A stretch of DNA of 64,000 nucleotides from Silene conica. Taxonomy: Eukaryota > Streptophyta > Magnoliopsida > Caryophyllales > Caryophyllaceae. The stretch covers positions 36,776,530-36,840,529 of the forward strand of contig CM055319.2 of NCBI GenBank assembly GCA_029255685.2, in the 5' to 3' direction. The position numbers and the translations under genes were made by a program. Shown here piece by piece: positions 37,006-48,914 of the stretch. The notes under the pieces are model-generated. The model worked only from the letters and a program-made list of their open reading frames with translations, was not told the origin of the DNA and made no database searches. Positions within the stretch are counted from its first letter, which is position 1. Each line of letters starts with the position of its first letter.

Positions 37006-37388
37006 GCCGGTCGACCGACCGGCCGCCGGTCGACCGGCTGGGGATGCTTGTGGTTGTGTTTGCGAATTTCAGAATACGTAAGATTTAGGTGCCCAGCCGG
37101 CAGAACGGGCGCCTGCCAGCCCGGCTGGGAGTGCATCTTGTGGGTATTTTGCGAAGTGGAGAATTTAGGCTTGTGTTGCCAGCCGGTTGGCCGGCTGCCT
37201 GCCAACTGGCTGGTAGCCTCTCTTTTAGTATTTTGCGTAGAGTGTAGTTTAGGGAATTTGGGTTCCCAGCCGGTAGGCCGGCTGCTTGCCGACCGGCTGG
37301 GAGTCCTTTGTGATTGTGTTACGTAAAGAAAAGGAAGGCTGAGATGGGTCACCAGCCGGTGGGCCGGCTGCCTGCCGACCGGCTGGAG
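37006..37388 (+). repeat. Five palindromic CAGCCGG/GGTCGACCGACC modules
   Basis: The first module (about 37006-37042) reads CCGGTCGACCGACCGG then CCGGTCGACCGGCTGG. The next four (near 37084, 37178, 37265 and 37351) have the form CCAGCCGG-N-CCGGCTGCCTGCC-N-ACCGGCTGG, about 86 bp apart. Each can fold into a GC-rich hairpin inside AT-rich surroundings. Equivalent sets lie at 54937-55316 and 62783-63174. No peptide role is likely. Confidence 0.9.
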
Positions 37389-37689
37389 ACCCCTGTTACT
37401 TGTTTTTGTTTTGAAATTCGTCCTTAGCTCGTAACTTTTAAACGGTTATTCGGTTTTGTTTGAAACTCGTTCTATGTACCTTTGATATGTGTTTGAGGTC
37501 CCCGGAGGATGGGCGACACTATATTGGGTTCGGGAATGGAGAGAGGATAGAGACCCCCCGGTTGGGTAACCGAAAGGGAAACCGGCTCTCCCTCAACTTA
37601 GTTCCCGGGTTCAATTAAGTGTTGGTTAGAAGTTAAGAAAAGTAGAACTATAGATTAGTTCATAGACTTAGATGATATTGTATTGATGC

Positions 37690-38265
37690 GTATTAAGTTA
37701 TGCCTTAAGCTGGCCTCTGAACTTAATACGTGAGCTGTTTGTCATATATGGGGATATGCCTTAAGCTGGCCTCTGAGCCCTATATGTGTGTGGTTGGCGT
37801 GTCTGCGACATGCCTTAAGCTGGCCTCTGAGTCCAGAGATGTTTGATTGTGATCGCGTTGGAACATGCCTTAAGTTGGCCTCTGAGTCTGACGAGTAGAG
37901 TAGCTGCACAACGGGGCATTTAGGTCGTAACACCTCACCCGGAGTGCAGATGCTTGATGCTAGGACATGCCTTAAGCTGGCCTCTGAGTTTAGTATCTTG
38001 TGATGTAGTGAAGGGACATGCCTTAAGCTGGCCTCTGAGTCCTTTACTTTTGGGTGCTAGTCTATGCCTTAAGTTGGCCTCTGAGTCTAGTGTCTTGCTG
38101 ATTGGCAGGTCCATGCCTTAAGTTGGCCTCTGAGTCCTTGCTTGCTGAATGTTTTGGTGTTTAGGTTATGTCTTAAGTTGACCGCTGAACCTTTACACTT
38201 GCTAATTGATTAGTATGTTGGTTATGTCTTAAGTTGACCGCTGAACCTTATACTTGCTGAGTTTT
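37690..38265 (+). repeat. Dispersed-tandem TTAAGCTGGCCTCTGAG array in the 5' LTR
   Basis: Ten copies of ATGCCTTAAGCTGGCCTCTGAG or slightly diverged forms (last two GTCTTAAGTTGACCGCTGAAC) spaced about 46-60 bp apart, with one gap of about 100 bp. The spacers are not conserved although the motif is. The partner 3' LTR has nine copies, one unit having been lost or gained around 55742-55770. Confidence 0.92.
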
Positions 38266-38960
38266 ATCTGCTTGCCTAGAGTTGGTATAGAGTCAGATAT
38301 AGATGTTGATATTGATACTTGATTTTGTGGTTGTTCATCCAAGGCATTGGATGACTCTTTGATCAGTTTCATAAATAGTTGGATTGAAAGACCCCCCGAC
38401 TGGGTAACCAGTAGGGAAACCGGCTCTCCTTCCTAACGGTTTATGAAGTTGGTTGAGAGCCGTGCATTAGAGTTTGCATGATAGTATGGGATCAGTTGAT
38501 GAGATAATTTATGCTTCACATGTTTGTATATGTTGGAGTATTCTGTTTGTATTTCTGTGTTACGTGTCGTTAAAAAAGGTGGCTAGGAGAAATCTAGTCA
38601 CTCCCCACTGATTGTGGCGTACATGTTTTCATGTATGTAGGTACATGCAGGTTGGCAGGGTTCACACGAGAGCTAGCGAGCGATGATCCTTTCATCATGA
38701 CTTACACTTATATCGTTTAGCTGGACTCTTAGTTTTGATACAGTATACGTTTTGGTGCCTGTAGGGATGTTCCATCCCAGGCTGTTGTATATATTTGGTT
38801 TTCGTACTTAGAACTGTTACTTATCTATTTCTATTTATGTCAGTTTCAGTTTTCAGGTTTTTAATTCTCCTCGCATGTTTATGTTAAAAAGTTTTAATTC
38901 CGCTGCATTTTTAGTACTTTGTGTGTTCTATTTTTCCGCTTTCGCGAGGGGTTTTACAGT

Positions 38961-38972
38961 TGGTATCAGAGC
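38961..38972 (+). other. Primer-binding site of the TR-GAG element
   Basis: TGGTATCAGAGC, initiator tRNA-Met type, two bases after the 5' LTR. Confidence 0.93.
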
Positions 38973-39273
38973 ACTATTGCTCCCGACGCACTCATGTGAC
39001 CCCCAACCTTAACCTGCCCAAGTAAACAAATAATGAATGAGAGATGGGGTAGATTTAAGGACTTATATTGTAGTCTGTTGGTGCCTTGTTAGGGATACGT
39101 CTAACGGTTTACTCTCTTATGATTGAAGAACGACGGAGCCAACCGATGCCGAGAATGCTGAGACGCAAGCCCTCATTCAAACTCTTCAGGATTGCATAGC
39201 TAGGTCCTCTATGCCTCCTTCTTCACCTCAAACCACGGGAAGTAACCAACCTGGAGGATTTGCTTGGATTATC

Positions 39274-42200
39274 TGTAACACCCCTATTTATTTAAGAGCC
39301 TTTAGCAAGACATTCTCAAATAAATAGAACTGTTACCATCTCGTAATGTCCGAGGTACTGAATAACAAAGTAAAACAAACCAAAGTACTTAATACAAATC
39401 TGATTAAATTTAAACTTTTGATATTACAACTACTACGCAAGAATAAAAGTACAACTGATGATAACATCTAAGTATGTGATCTAATTCTAAGTAGGTCCAA
39501 GCCATGTCTCTCTCCTTGCCCAAGCTCCTAGTCCATCTGTCTCTGACCTTTAGAATCTACTCCCCATTCCGGATCATCGTAGGTGTTCACGAATACACTG
39601 TCAACCTCGCGGTTGAGTAGAATAACACAATAATAAAAATGCAACAAATGATGATATGCAAATGCAATGATATGTTCGAGCTCAATCACAATCTCAATCT
39701 CAAACCCGAAACACCAATCTCAAACCCGAAACACCAAGCCATACCGAACCTCCCGGCAGACTATAATCGGTCGTCACCGAACACCAGCTCAATAGCTGAT
39801 AAGACACCAGGCCTGGTCTGCAGAACCACCCTGGGCTTTATATCAGAACAATATCTGATCATAACCTTCTCAGTAACCAATGCATATGCTATGCTCATGA
39901 ATGCAACGATATATATTACTCAATCATGCTATCAAATAATGAAATGCTCATGCCATTACCAATAATCCACAAACAATCCAACCAATTAACATTCTCATAT
40001 CAATCATACCAAGCATCCATAACACACAATACCACATCTATTCGTAACACATCAAAGAGTAGAAGGTCAGTGTATCCTACCTGGAATAGCAGTCTGTAAA
40101 CAATCAATCACCATCCAGTAATATTCTACTTCGAATTCATTTCCTATAAACATTACTTAATATCAATTTCAATACATACAATCAAACACTACTAAATTAA
40201 TTATTGGATCATGTTCATACTTAGTTCACCCATAACACATTATTCATTCATAACACATGATTCTAAGAAGCATATGACATTGTAAACTTATATGTAAAAT
40301 TGTAAACATGCCCATATACATAACAATTATTAACTAATTATACATATCAATTGTCATTAACCGCTTATACACTTACTAAATGTAGACTTACTAACTATAG
40401 CATACAATATTAATAACCAATTATTACTAACTTATTAACATGCTCAAACACTAATGCCAATATTAATATTAATATTAATACCAATAATAACATAAACAAT
40501 ATATTAACAATCAATTAACAATACTGGCTAACTAACGTAACTAATATAATAAGGTACTGTCACAAAATAAATTAAACAAACTCAACTAGTTAAACTAATT
40601 AAATCACTAACAACACCAAAATTACAAATAATAATAATACCAATAATACTAATAATAATATTAATAATCATAATAACCATAATAATAACAATAACAATAA
40701 CAATAACAATAATAATAACAATAATAATAATAATAATAATAATACCATATAATAATAATAATAATAAACTAACAATAATAATAATATAATAACAATAATA
40801 GTAACATACGTACATGATTACAAACAGCCCCACCCCCGACACTACACTAACGGACACAGCCCTCCGTACACCTCTCTTCCCGTCAAAATTACCACCGATC
40901 TGACCACCTAACACTACCGCCGTTGGGCCCGACATCAACTACATACTACAGACTACAACTTACGCCCCTAGGCTACCCCCTAAAACCACCACTATCGCCA
41001 CCACATCTCGCTCAAACATCCTGCGCGTAAACCTGAATACTCCGTTTTCTCGCAGTCCGTCTCTCTCTTTTCTCACGGCTTCTTCTCTCACCACCATACC
41101 CCATACCACCCCTAGTCACCACCATGGTCACCACTGACCCACGGTGGTTCCATGGGTTGTAAAAGTGGGTCCTCGTTCTCCCAGAAACCTCATTAAAACC
41201 GCTATAAAACCCGACACACACACGCATGGAGTCTTCCCCTGTTTTCTGCCTCCAACACCGCTACCACTTTTCTCCGCCACAACAACCACTAACCACCACC
41301 CACAGCTACCACCTATGTACCCAAAGTGTTAACCTATACCCCAGCAACCTTCCACCCACAACCCCGGTGTAGACCCTAACCCAAACAGACCCAAAACGAA
41401 ACGACTTAGAGCTGCACTCACGGACCCTGTTCTCCCCTGTTCTCACGTTTCTGACCTAGTTACGCCTCTAAACAACCCTATTATGGTGGTGCTCCGACCA
41501 CCACGCGCCACCATACACTCACCCACATAACCTACTAACACTCTACGACTAACAACCACTCGTATCCAAAACTAAACCAACACAAATCGAAAGCAAATAA
41601 CAAAAAAAGAAAACGGAATGAACTACTATTGATATTGTCGACTTACAGATGAAGATGGTGCTGGTGATTGTGGTTCTAGGTCAGTTTATCCCTCGTCCTA
41701 CCTCAATCCCATGCCTCTGATATGTGAACTAGGGTTTTAGATAAGTTTTGTCGATGAAGAAGAGTTGTATGAGGAAGGGGGCTACAATTTTTGTCGATGT
41801 AAGAGTGGGTAAGGTAGGGTTTTTTTTCATATTTTTGTTGTATCACGTATCATTGTACCCGGTTTCTCAATTCCGCGTCCGAGCCCAACACTATTCTCAC
41901 TCGGCCCATCATGCGTCTCGAGGCACCCTTACATCAATATTCCGTTCCCAACCCGTAACTTAAATTAACGAGACATATAAGTTATTTACACTAATTAAAT
42001 TATGTAATTAGTGCTAGTAAATATTAATTAAATTAATTATAAGAATATTATGACTTAAATAAAATTAGAAATTATGTATAGATGGGAAATACATATAAAA
42101 TATAAAATAATTAAAATTATAAAAGTATTATTAAAATTACAGAGAAACAACATTTTATGAAATAATCATCAAATATAAAATAATTATGAAATACAAAATA

Positions 42201-42332
42201 ATCGTAGAAATACGATTTATAAAATAATAACAGTTTACGTAAAATACTTTATAAACATTCCATTAGAAATACTTGTATAAAACACGGTTTGACTGCCGTT
42301 GACCAAGACTAAAAAAAATACGGGGTATTACA
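39274..42332 (-). repeat. 3' LTR of the second LARD-type element
   Basis: 3059 bp, in reverse orientation, with an AAT/ATT microsatellite at about 40626-40800 and a CCACC-rich section at 40850-41560. It preserves the un-inserted sequence CCAATAATAACATAAAC near 40482-40498, matching the CACTA target. Confidence 0.92.
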
Positions 42333-44035
42333 GTCTTCCCTCCTTAAAATGAACTTCGTCCCGAAGTTCACTACCCCATAACGGTAAAGAAACATATAAC
42401 AAGCATGAAACAATCACAAGTAGCATTTATATAGACTTCAAAACACGAAATGTTACATTCTACCCTCGTTAAGAAAACTTTGTCCCCAAAGTTTTAACGC
42501 ATAACTAAGTTAAAAGATATATCACGAATCACGGTATAATGCATAACAGAAGTAAACAGGATTATCAAATATATCCAAACAATCATGACATACTAATTAT
42601 CATTATCAACTAGCCATATCATAAATCATCAAGATTAACAATATGTAGTTCACCTTGTGGCATAACAATAGTGTCTGTATAAATAAAACTAACTTTATAT
42701 AAAACTCACCAATAATTACGGTTATATTATTATAACAAGGTTCATATCCATATCATTTGCCTATTGTTCATACTACTAATGTCATATCAGAATATTATAT
42801 GGTTACATCGCATAATCCATATCTGATTAAACTTTTATATCGAACTTACATAACTTACAATTTTAACAATCAACATCATGTTGCAACTTCCAAAAATTAT
42901 AATTAAATAACCGTCCAGCCATTTCTTGCACCATTATAGTTTTTGAGAAATATATTGAATTCACTAATCATAGGAAAACAATCAAATGCACAACTTAAGG
43001 AAATTATTTATAACAAAATTTGTAACTCAGTTGGTCGGAACAAAAACTTTTCAGCAATTAAACAGAAAATTGGGCAAATTGCAAAAATTACTATTAAATA
43101 ACAACTCGTTAAGGTTTTACGTGACTTATCATTTTGAAAATATGAATGAATATTCTAAACAGTGGAGTTAGAAATATGCATAAACAATAAATACGTTTTA
43201 AATGGTGTCATTTGCCAAAAACACGGGCCAAAACGGAATCGTGCAGTAACAATCTGACCACTATCGACTAAAATATTTATTTCTCACAAGATATACTTGT
43301 ATACGCATGAAACCAAAAGCATCGAGAAGCTAAATCAGATGGTTATCACACATAAAATTTTCACATTCATATAGGAAACACATTTTAATGACAACCCGTA
43401 CAAACAAGCTAACATTCTGAAAATTTATCAGACCTTTTTCTTTTTGTTTCTTAAAATCACTTCACATTATCACATTTACACACAACCATTCTTTTCCCAA
43501 ACATGTTGACATATCATCAAAGCATAGAAATCACGTTGCACCATATTAACATTTATTCATCATTTCAAGCTGTAATTGTCATCTGAACACGGTAAAGATT
43601 GCGAGACAGAAATGTAGATCAAATAAATGTCTTAATATTTATACATGTATGTACAAATGTAACACATAACTATATGACATCATGGCTTGGGGCATCACAT
43701 TCCGCATATCACTAGGCATGGATTATTATAACACATAAATCTGATATTCATATCCAAATAACAGCCAATATATTACATAATTGCGATAGTATTTAATAAC
43801 CAGATATCATATAGACATTTTGAACACCAAAATCATATGATCATATCACTCCAAATTATTGTTCAATAGATATATAACTATTCTCTGCAATTTTTAATTC
43901 AATCATTCAGATGAACAACATTTCAAGATCAGTCGTATTCTTCTAATGCACATCATTATACAAGTCAAGCTTATATTTCAAAGTCATATTCCAATTTTTA
44001 TGTTCTCAATACTTAGAAGTCATATATATCAACCA
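42333..44035 (-). other. Truncated interior of the second LARD-type element
   Basis: Starts with the complement of the polypurine tract (GTCTTCCCTCCTTAAAATG) and the GAACTTCGTCCCGAAGTTC palindrome, then a second similar module at about 42470-42490. The rest matches parts of 30340-33080 in reverse. The primer-site end is deleted: sequence passes directly from an internal segment (about 44000-44035) to CATTCTCAAATAAATAG inside the LTR. No gene. Confidence 0.8.
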
Positions 44036-45219
44036 ACATTCTCAAATAAATAGAACTGTTACCATCTCGGAATGTCCGAGGTAGTGAATAACAAAGTAAA
44101 ACAAACCAAAGTACTTAATACAAATCCGATTAAATTTAAACTTTTGATATTACAACTACTACGCAAGAATAAAAGTACAACTGATGATAACATCTAAGTA
44201 TGTGATCTAATTCTAAGTAGGTCCAAGCCATGTCTCTCTCCTTGCCCAAGCTCCTAGTCCATCTGTCTCTGACCTGTAGAATCTACTCCCCATTCCGGAT
44301 CATCGTAGGTGTTCACGAATACACTGTCAACCTCGCGGTTGAGTAGAATAACACAATAATAAAAATGCAACAAATGATGATATGCAAATGCAATGATATG
44401 TTCGAGCTCAATCACAATCTCAATCTCAAACCCGAAACACCAAGCCATACCGAACCTCCCGGCAGACTATAATCGGTCGTCACCGAACACCAGCTCAATA
44501 GCTGATAAGACACCAGGCCTGGCCTGGTCTGCAGAACCACCCTGGGCTTTATATCAGAACAATATCTGATCATAACCTTCTCAGTAACCAATGCATATGA
44601 TATGCTCATGAATGCAACGATATATATTACTCAATCATGCTATCAAATAATGAAATGCTCATGCCATTACCAATAATCCACAAACAATCCAACCAATTAA
44701 CATTCTCATATCAATCATACAAAGCATCCATAACACACAATACCACATCTATTCGTAACACATCAAAGAGTAGAAGGTCAGTGTATCCTACCTGGAATAG
44801 CAGTCTGTAAACAATCAATCACCATCCAGTAATATTCCACTTCGAATTCATTTCCTATAAACATTACTTAATATCAATTTCAATATATACAATCAAACAC
44901 TACTAAATTAATTATTGGATCATGTTCATACTTAGTTCACCCATAACACATTATTCATTCATAACACATTATTCTAAGAAGCATATCACATTGTAAACTT
45001 ATATGTAAAATTGTAAACATGCCCATATACATAACAATTATTAACTAATTATACATATCATTTGTCATTAACCGCTTATACACTTACTAAATGTAGACTT
45101 ACTAACTATAGCATACAATATTAATAACCAATTATTACTAACTTATTAACATGCTCAAACACTAATACCAATATTAATATTAATATTAACACCAATAATC
45201 ACTAGTAGAAAAATACTCT

Positions 45220-45372
45220 TTTGCGGCTATTTATTTGAGGCGTTTTAGCCTAATGGAAGCAAATAACTTTTCCTTTTTTATAAATCATATTACTATTTGC
45301 GGCGTTTTTGTAGAAAAACGCCTCAAATAGAGTATTTGCGGCGTTTTGACCCCAAACGCCTCAAATAGACCA
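45220..45372. repeat. Left subterminal repeats of the CACTA element
   Basis: Contains TTTGCGGCTATTTATTTGAGGCG, TATTTGCGGCGTTTTTGTAG with its complement AAAACGCCTCAAATAG, and TATTTGCGGCGTTTTGACC with AAACGCCTCAAATAG. The copies alternate in orientation and can pair; such motifs are the usual binding sites for CACTA accessory proteins. Confidence 0.85.
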
Positions 45373-45519
45373 AATTATTTAAAAAAAAAGAAAACCTATC
45401 CTATATGGACCTCATACACAAAATCTACTGAAACCCTAATTAAATCAATCTAGCCCTCCGCTTTATCCCATAACCCAAATCTAAGAAGGAGAAGGAGAAG
45501 GAGAAGGAGAAGGAGAAGA

Positions 45520-45590
45520 ATGTCGCACTTCGGAAGAACAGGTCCTCCAGACATCAGTGACATTCGTCCTCAATATCACTTGAATATTAG
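45520..45590 (+). pseudogene. Captured SC35-like splicing-factor first exon
   Basis: ATG at 45520 opens MSHFGRTGPPDISD, which I recognise as the conserved start of plant SC35/SCL SR proteins (MSHFGR.GPPDI.D). The SR family then has an LLVLNITF strand of the RNA-recognition motif. Here the frame shifts: VLNIT is readable in the other frame at about 45563-45578, implying a small deletion between the two parts. The exon ends at a possible donor, AG|GTATGTG (45591). A GAAGGA-rich purine leader (45484-45519) precedes the ATG. The fragment cannot make SC35 protein; it is a capture by the transposon. Confidence 0.75.
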
Positions 45591-46096
45591 GTATGTGAAA
45601 CTCGATCTGTTCTATGGTTTACTTTTCAATTAATTGCAGTGTCGATTTTTAGGGTTGATGTTTGCTTTGGATTAATTATTTTAGTTAGGGTTTATATTTA
45701 TTTTTGAATATTTGAAATGTTGATTTTTGGAATACAATTTGGTTAAATGTTAGGGTTTATGTTTGTTTTTGATTAATAATTTTTGTTAGGGTTCTGTTTA
45801 TTTTTGATGAATTAACTAGCTTTTATTCATTGATTACCCTAATTTTTGTTAGGGTTTATGTTTAATTTGTATAGCCACGAGCACTGAGTGTTTACAGAAT
45901 CATTTTGTACCAACTGGGGTTCTCTTTAAGGTCTTGGTGCCAATTCATATTCGTTTAATTACTCCTATGTTGGACGAATTTTAACTAGGCTTTTTGTAGG
46001 GAAAAACTATTCGTTTCCTTCCCTTTTCTTCAAAATCTCAATTTAACAGAGGTTTAAATCTAACTTGACTATATTGGTCATGTTTGTTTGATTCAG

Positions 46097-47001
46097 GTCT
46101 GTGCTCTAGAAGACTTCTTCAGCATGTTATCAAATGTCAGGTTCTAATCTTGACTTGTATGAGTTGATCCATTAGCCTTACCCGTTATTGACCTGTTAAT
46201 TACACACCCGAAACATGCCTAGATTACCCAAGTAACCCGACTCAGATGCAAATTACATACTCTGATACAACCGGAGAGATGACTTGTGTTGCTGATCTAT
46301 GCTGCAGCAGTTGGTGCAATATCCTTCTCGTGAATTCTGTATTAGGTTGGTCTTTAGTTGCTGTAAATATGTAATACTATCGATTGACTTGTTATCTGCA
46401 TTGCTTTCTTTTTCTCTGTATTCTAATGTGATTTTGTTTCCTGTCTTCTTTAGGATCCAGATCGAACAGGCTATGGTCCTAAGCACGTAGAAGTCGCCCA
46501 TGAGCGGATGGCTATCCAAACACTCCTTATAACATATGAGTTGTTTAGGTGCATTTACTTTATTGAGAACTTTTTGGCATGATACTTGTTATTACTGTGT
46601 CGGTCTTTCTCATTTGCACTGTCGCCATCTCCATTTTGCTGCATGTAGATTCTTAAGTTAAGGAATAACAATGATTTTCTCATCACTAAATCTTAAATAT
46701 GCCTCTTCCATTCTCAAATGGTAAGATATGAACTCTACTCAAATGGAGTTAGTATTATTTTTTTAGATATTTAGAGAGAATAAATCTTGATAGAAGTGGG
46801 AAATTGCAAGTTTTTACTGCTTGTTCGTAATTTTCGCGCAACCTTTATAACACTGATGGCTTATATTGTGTTTGGCATTTTTTGTGCCAATCAGGAGTGC
46901 TGATGTTGCAACTCGACAAAAGTATGTCAATTTGGTTGCGTCGGTCAAGGATTCTGGGGGAAACGCTAATATTTTCTCATCAATGCATGTCTCAGGGGAA
47001 C
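46097..47001 (+). pseudogene. Captured Pelota gene fragment, three consecutive exons
   Basis: Exons at 46097-46135, 46454-46548 and 46895-47001, each with AG acceptor and GT donor. They read VCALEDFFSMLSN, then [20 protein letters not shown] onward to LLITYELF, then [20 protein letters not shown] onward to FSSMHVSGE. This matches, in order, the C-terminal eRF1_3-like region of Pelota, the ribosome-rescue (Dom34) factor. Phases agree at both junctions (0, then 2/1), and the last exon ends with the first base of the expected Gln codon. No stop or frameshift is visible, so the capture is recent or under constraint. The N-terminal two thirds and the extreme C-terminus are missing, so it is not a working Pelota gene. 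Confidence 0.85.
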
Positions 47002-48640
47002 GTAAGTATATCTGCTCTTGTCCTAGTTTGTCCCCTTTCTATTCCACACTAGTTTTCAGTCTTTTCTCCTCGAATACTCGATTCGTGGACATGAGTACAG
47101 ACACTTGACACTCGATTGCGAGCCGAATATGATCTTATCTGGGAACGAATATGAATTAGCTCATTACCTCTTCCCACCTGGGAAGTACTAACCTAAAGAT
47201 CCTGAACCAAGAATGGTTCGAGTGACTAGATTGCACAACATTTGCAGCGACTTTTCAATTTTATCTGCTTTATGAAGAGTTTTTAGTTATATATGATGAT
47301 TCATTATTTCTGTTTTGGAGGGTAGGTGTGGACAGTAGGTGTTTTGCAGCTACTTTTCAATTTATATTGTTAGCCTATTTACACTTAACAATAAGGCGGT
47401 CTTATTTAGATTAGGATGTGTTCATCATCTTCAGTTAGATTACTGTAGTCAAGATTAGGATGTGTTCATCATCTTCAGTTAGATTTCTGGAGTGATAGTT
47501 GCGGAAGCTAGTTTACATGTCAGGAAGTTAGTTAGATTTCTGTGGCGATAGTTGAGGAAGCCATTTAGTTTGTCAATGGTGATCGGTGTTCATACCTGGT
47601 ATGATGTGATGACGATGAAACCTTGTTGTAATCACTGTACATATCTTCTGTTATATGGAGATCTACTGACCAAAATTTGTAGCATTATCAGCTTTCTGTA
47701 ATGATCCTTAACATCAAAACAGCTAATGAATTTAAATGTGTAATCATCAGTCTTAGCACTTCAGTTGACTGTCTGTCAAGTGTCAACATAGCCATACATT
47801 TGAGACCCAGATCATGAATTTTTTTTTTCCAGACTAGGTTTTCCAGCATGCGCCAATGTCTGGTACAGTCACTTGAAAGAAATCATAAGCATGGGATTGC
47901 TTTCTTCAATATTTGAAAGTCGTTTAGGGAAGTTCGAGTAGCGTGAAATCCCGTTACTCTTGCACTCTATTTTGATCTTGGACAATGTAATTAGAGTACC
48001 AAAATGCTTGGTTGAGCATTATATTTTATATCCTATAGGTAATTAAGCCAGCATTCAAATGGTAGTGCAACGTAAACATAACATTAATATTTCCATAATT
48101 TTTTCCAGGGTTTACACAATTTTTTTCAGGGTTTATGGTGATTCATTATTTTTGTTGCAACGTGATCAGACCTGTTCTGTAGGTGTATTGCAGAGTTCTT
48201 AGGCGTACTGAAGCTGGGTGTGTGCTGTGTGCAGGGACTTGCAGTGGCTGTGATGCTTTGATGGGCGTAGTAGCAGGTCTGCAGGTCTGTAGAAATGGGG
48301 TTGAGCACGCACAACTGCTGTGGTTTGATGCTGGTTCTGGGGCATTCAGCGGTGCAGGAATGCAGATCAGATGCTTGGCGTCTGTCTGTGAAAGCATATA
48401 TAGGACCAGTTGAAGGAACTGTACTGCTCGGTCTGGTTGCAGTTGTTCGCAAGCATAGAGTTGCATTAGATAGAGTTCCCTTGTAGTAGTTTTGGAGTAG
48501 TGTTGTATGTATTTTATTTTTATTTGACGTATGAATTTCAAATCGTGTAAAGATTGTTTTGAAGACAAATATATTTGAGAGTTATGTTTAAATCATTTGA
48601 TAGTACTATTTTTTTGAAAAATAAAAAAAAAAATTCAAAA
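47002..48640 (+). other. CACTA interior right of the Pelota exons, unidentified
   Basis: No recognisable gene. There is a 43-44-bp direct repeat near 47415-47500 (AGGATGTGTTCATCATCTTC twice) and a GC-richer stretch at 48170-48480 with modest open frames on both strands (up to 140 codons on the minus strand) that I cannot match to any family. It may come from other captured host DNA. Confidence 0.45.
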
Positions 48641-48659
48641 AAAAAAAATTTTTTTTTTT

Positions 48660-48914
48660 TATTTTTTTTAATTCCTATTTGCTGCGTTTTTTTGAGAAAA
48701 CGCCGCAAATAGACATCCTATTTGCTGCGTTTTTTTGAAAAAACGCCGCAAATAGTCATCTTATTTGCTGCGTTTTTTTCAAAAAAACGCCGCAAATAGT
48801 CTCTATTTGCTGCGTTTTTAAAACGCCGCAAATAGCAAAGCTATTTGCGGCCCCCTTATTTGCTGCTACACCAAAAACGCCGCAAAAAGGCCATTTTATG
48901 GAGCCGCAAAAAGC
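48660..48914. repeat. Right subterminal hairpin repeats of the CACTA element
   Basis: Four tandem hairpins of the type TATTTGCTGCGTTTTTTT-loop-AAAACGCCGCAAATAG at about 48677-48712, 48719-48754, 48761-48799 and 48804-48834, followed by CTATTTGCGGCC. Arms are nearly perfect. The copies form a longer array than at the left end, as is common in CACTA elements. Confidence 0.9.

Larger units (their letters stand above)
36168..38958 (+). repeat. 5' LTR of the TR-GAG element, 5'-truncated
   Basis: Matches 53987-56834 from TAAGAACCTTAAGTCC onward but lacks the TGTAACATCCCGCATTT start. It ends GGGGTTTTACA and is followed by the primer site. It contains five CAGCCGG hairpin modules (37006-37388) and ten TTAAG(C/T)TGGCCTCTGAG repeats (37690-38265). 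Confidence 0.88.

Noticed and set aside
37002..37352. Frames with repeated GSRPTGW / PVGRLPADRLG peptides
   Set aside because: They arise from the palindromic CAGCCGG modules and are readable on both strands, as expected for palindromes; no start or conservation supports a protein.
36168..38265. CRISPR-like array of short repeats with variable spacers in the LTR
   Set aside because: The motif is imperfect and spacing is irregular. It lies inside an LTR present in several copies, so it is a retrotransposon feature.
48126..48568. 108- and 140-codon minus-strand frames in the CACTA element
   Set aside because: No recognisable domain, overlapping frames on the opposite strand, and no CACTA transposase motif. 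Kept only as an unidentified region.
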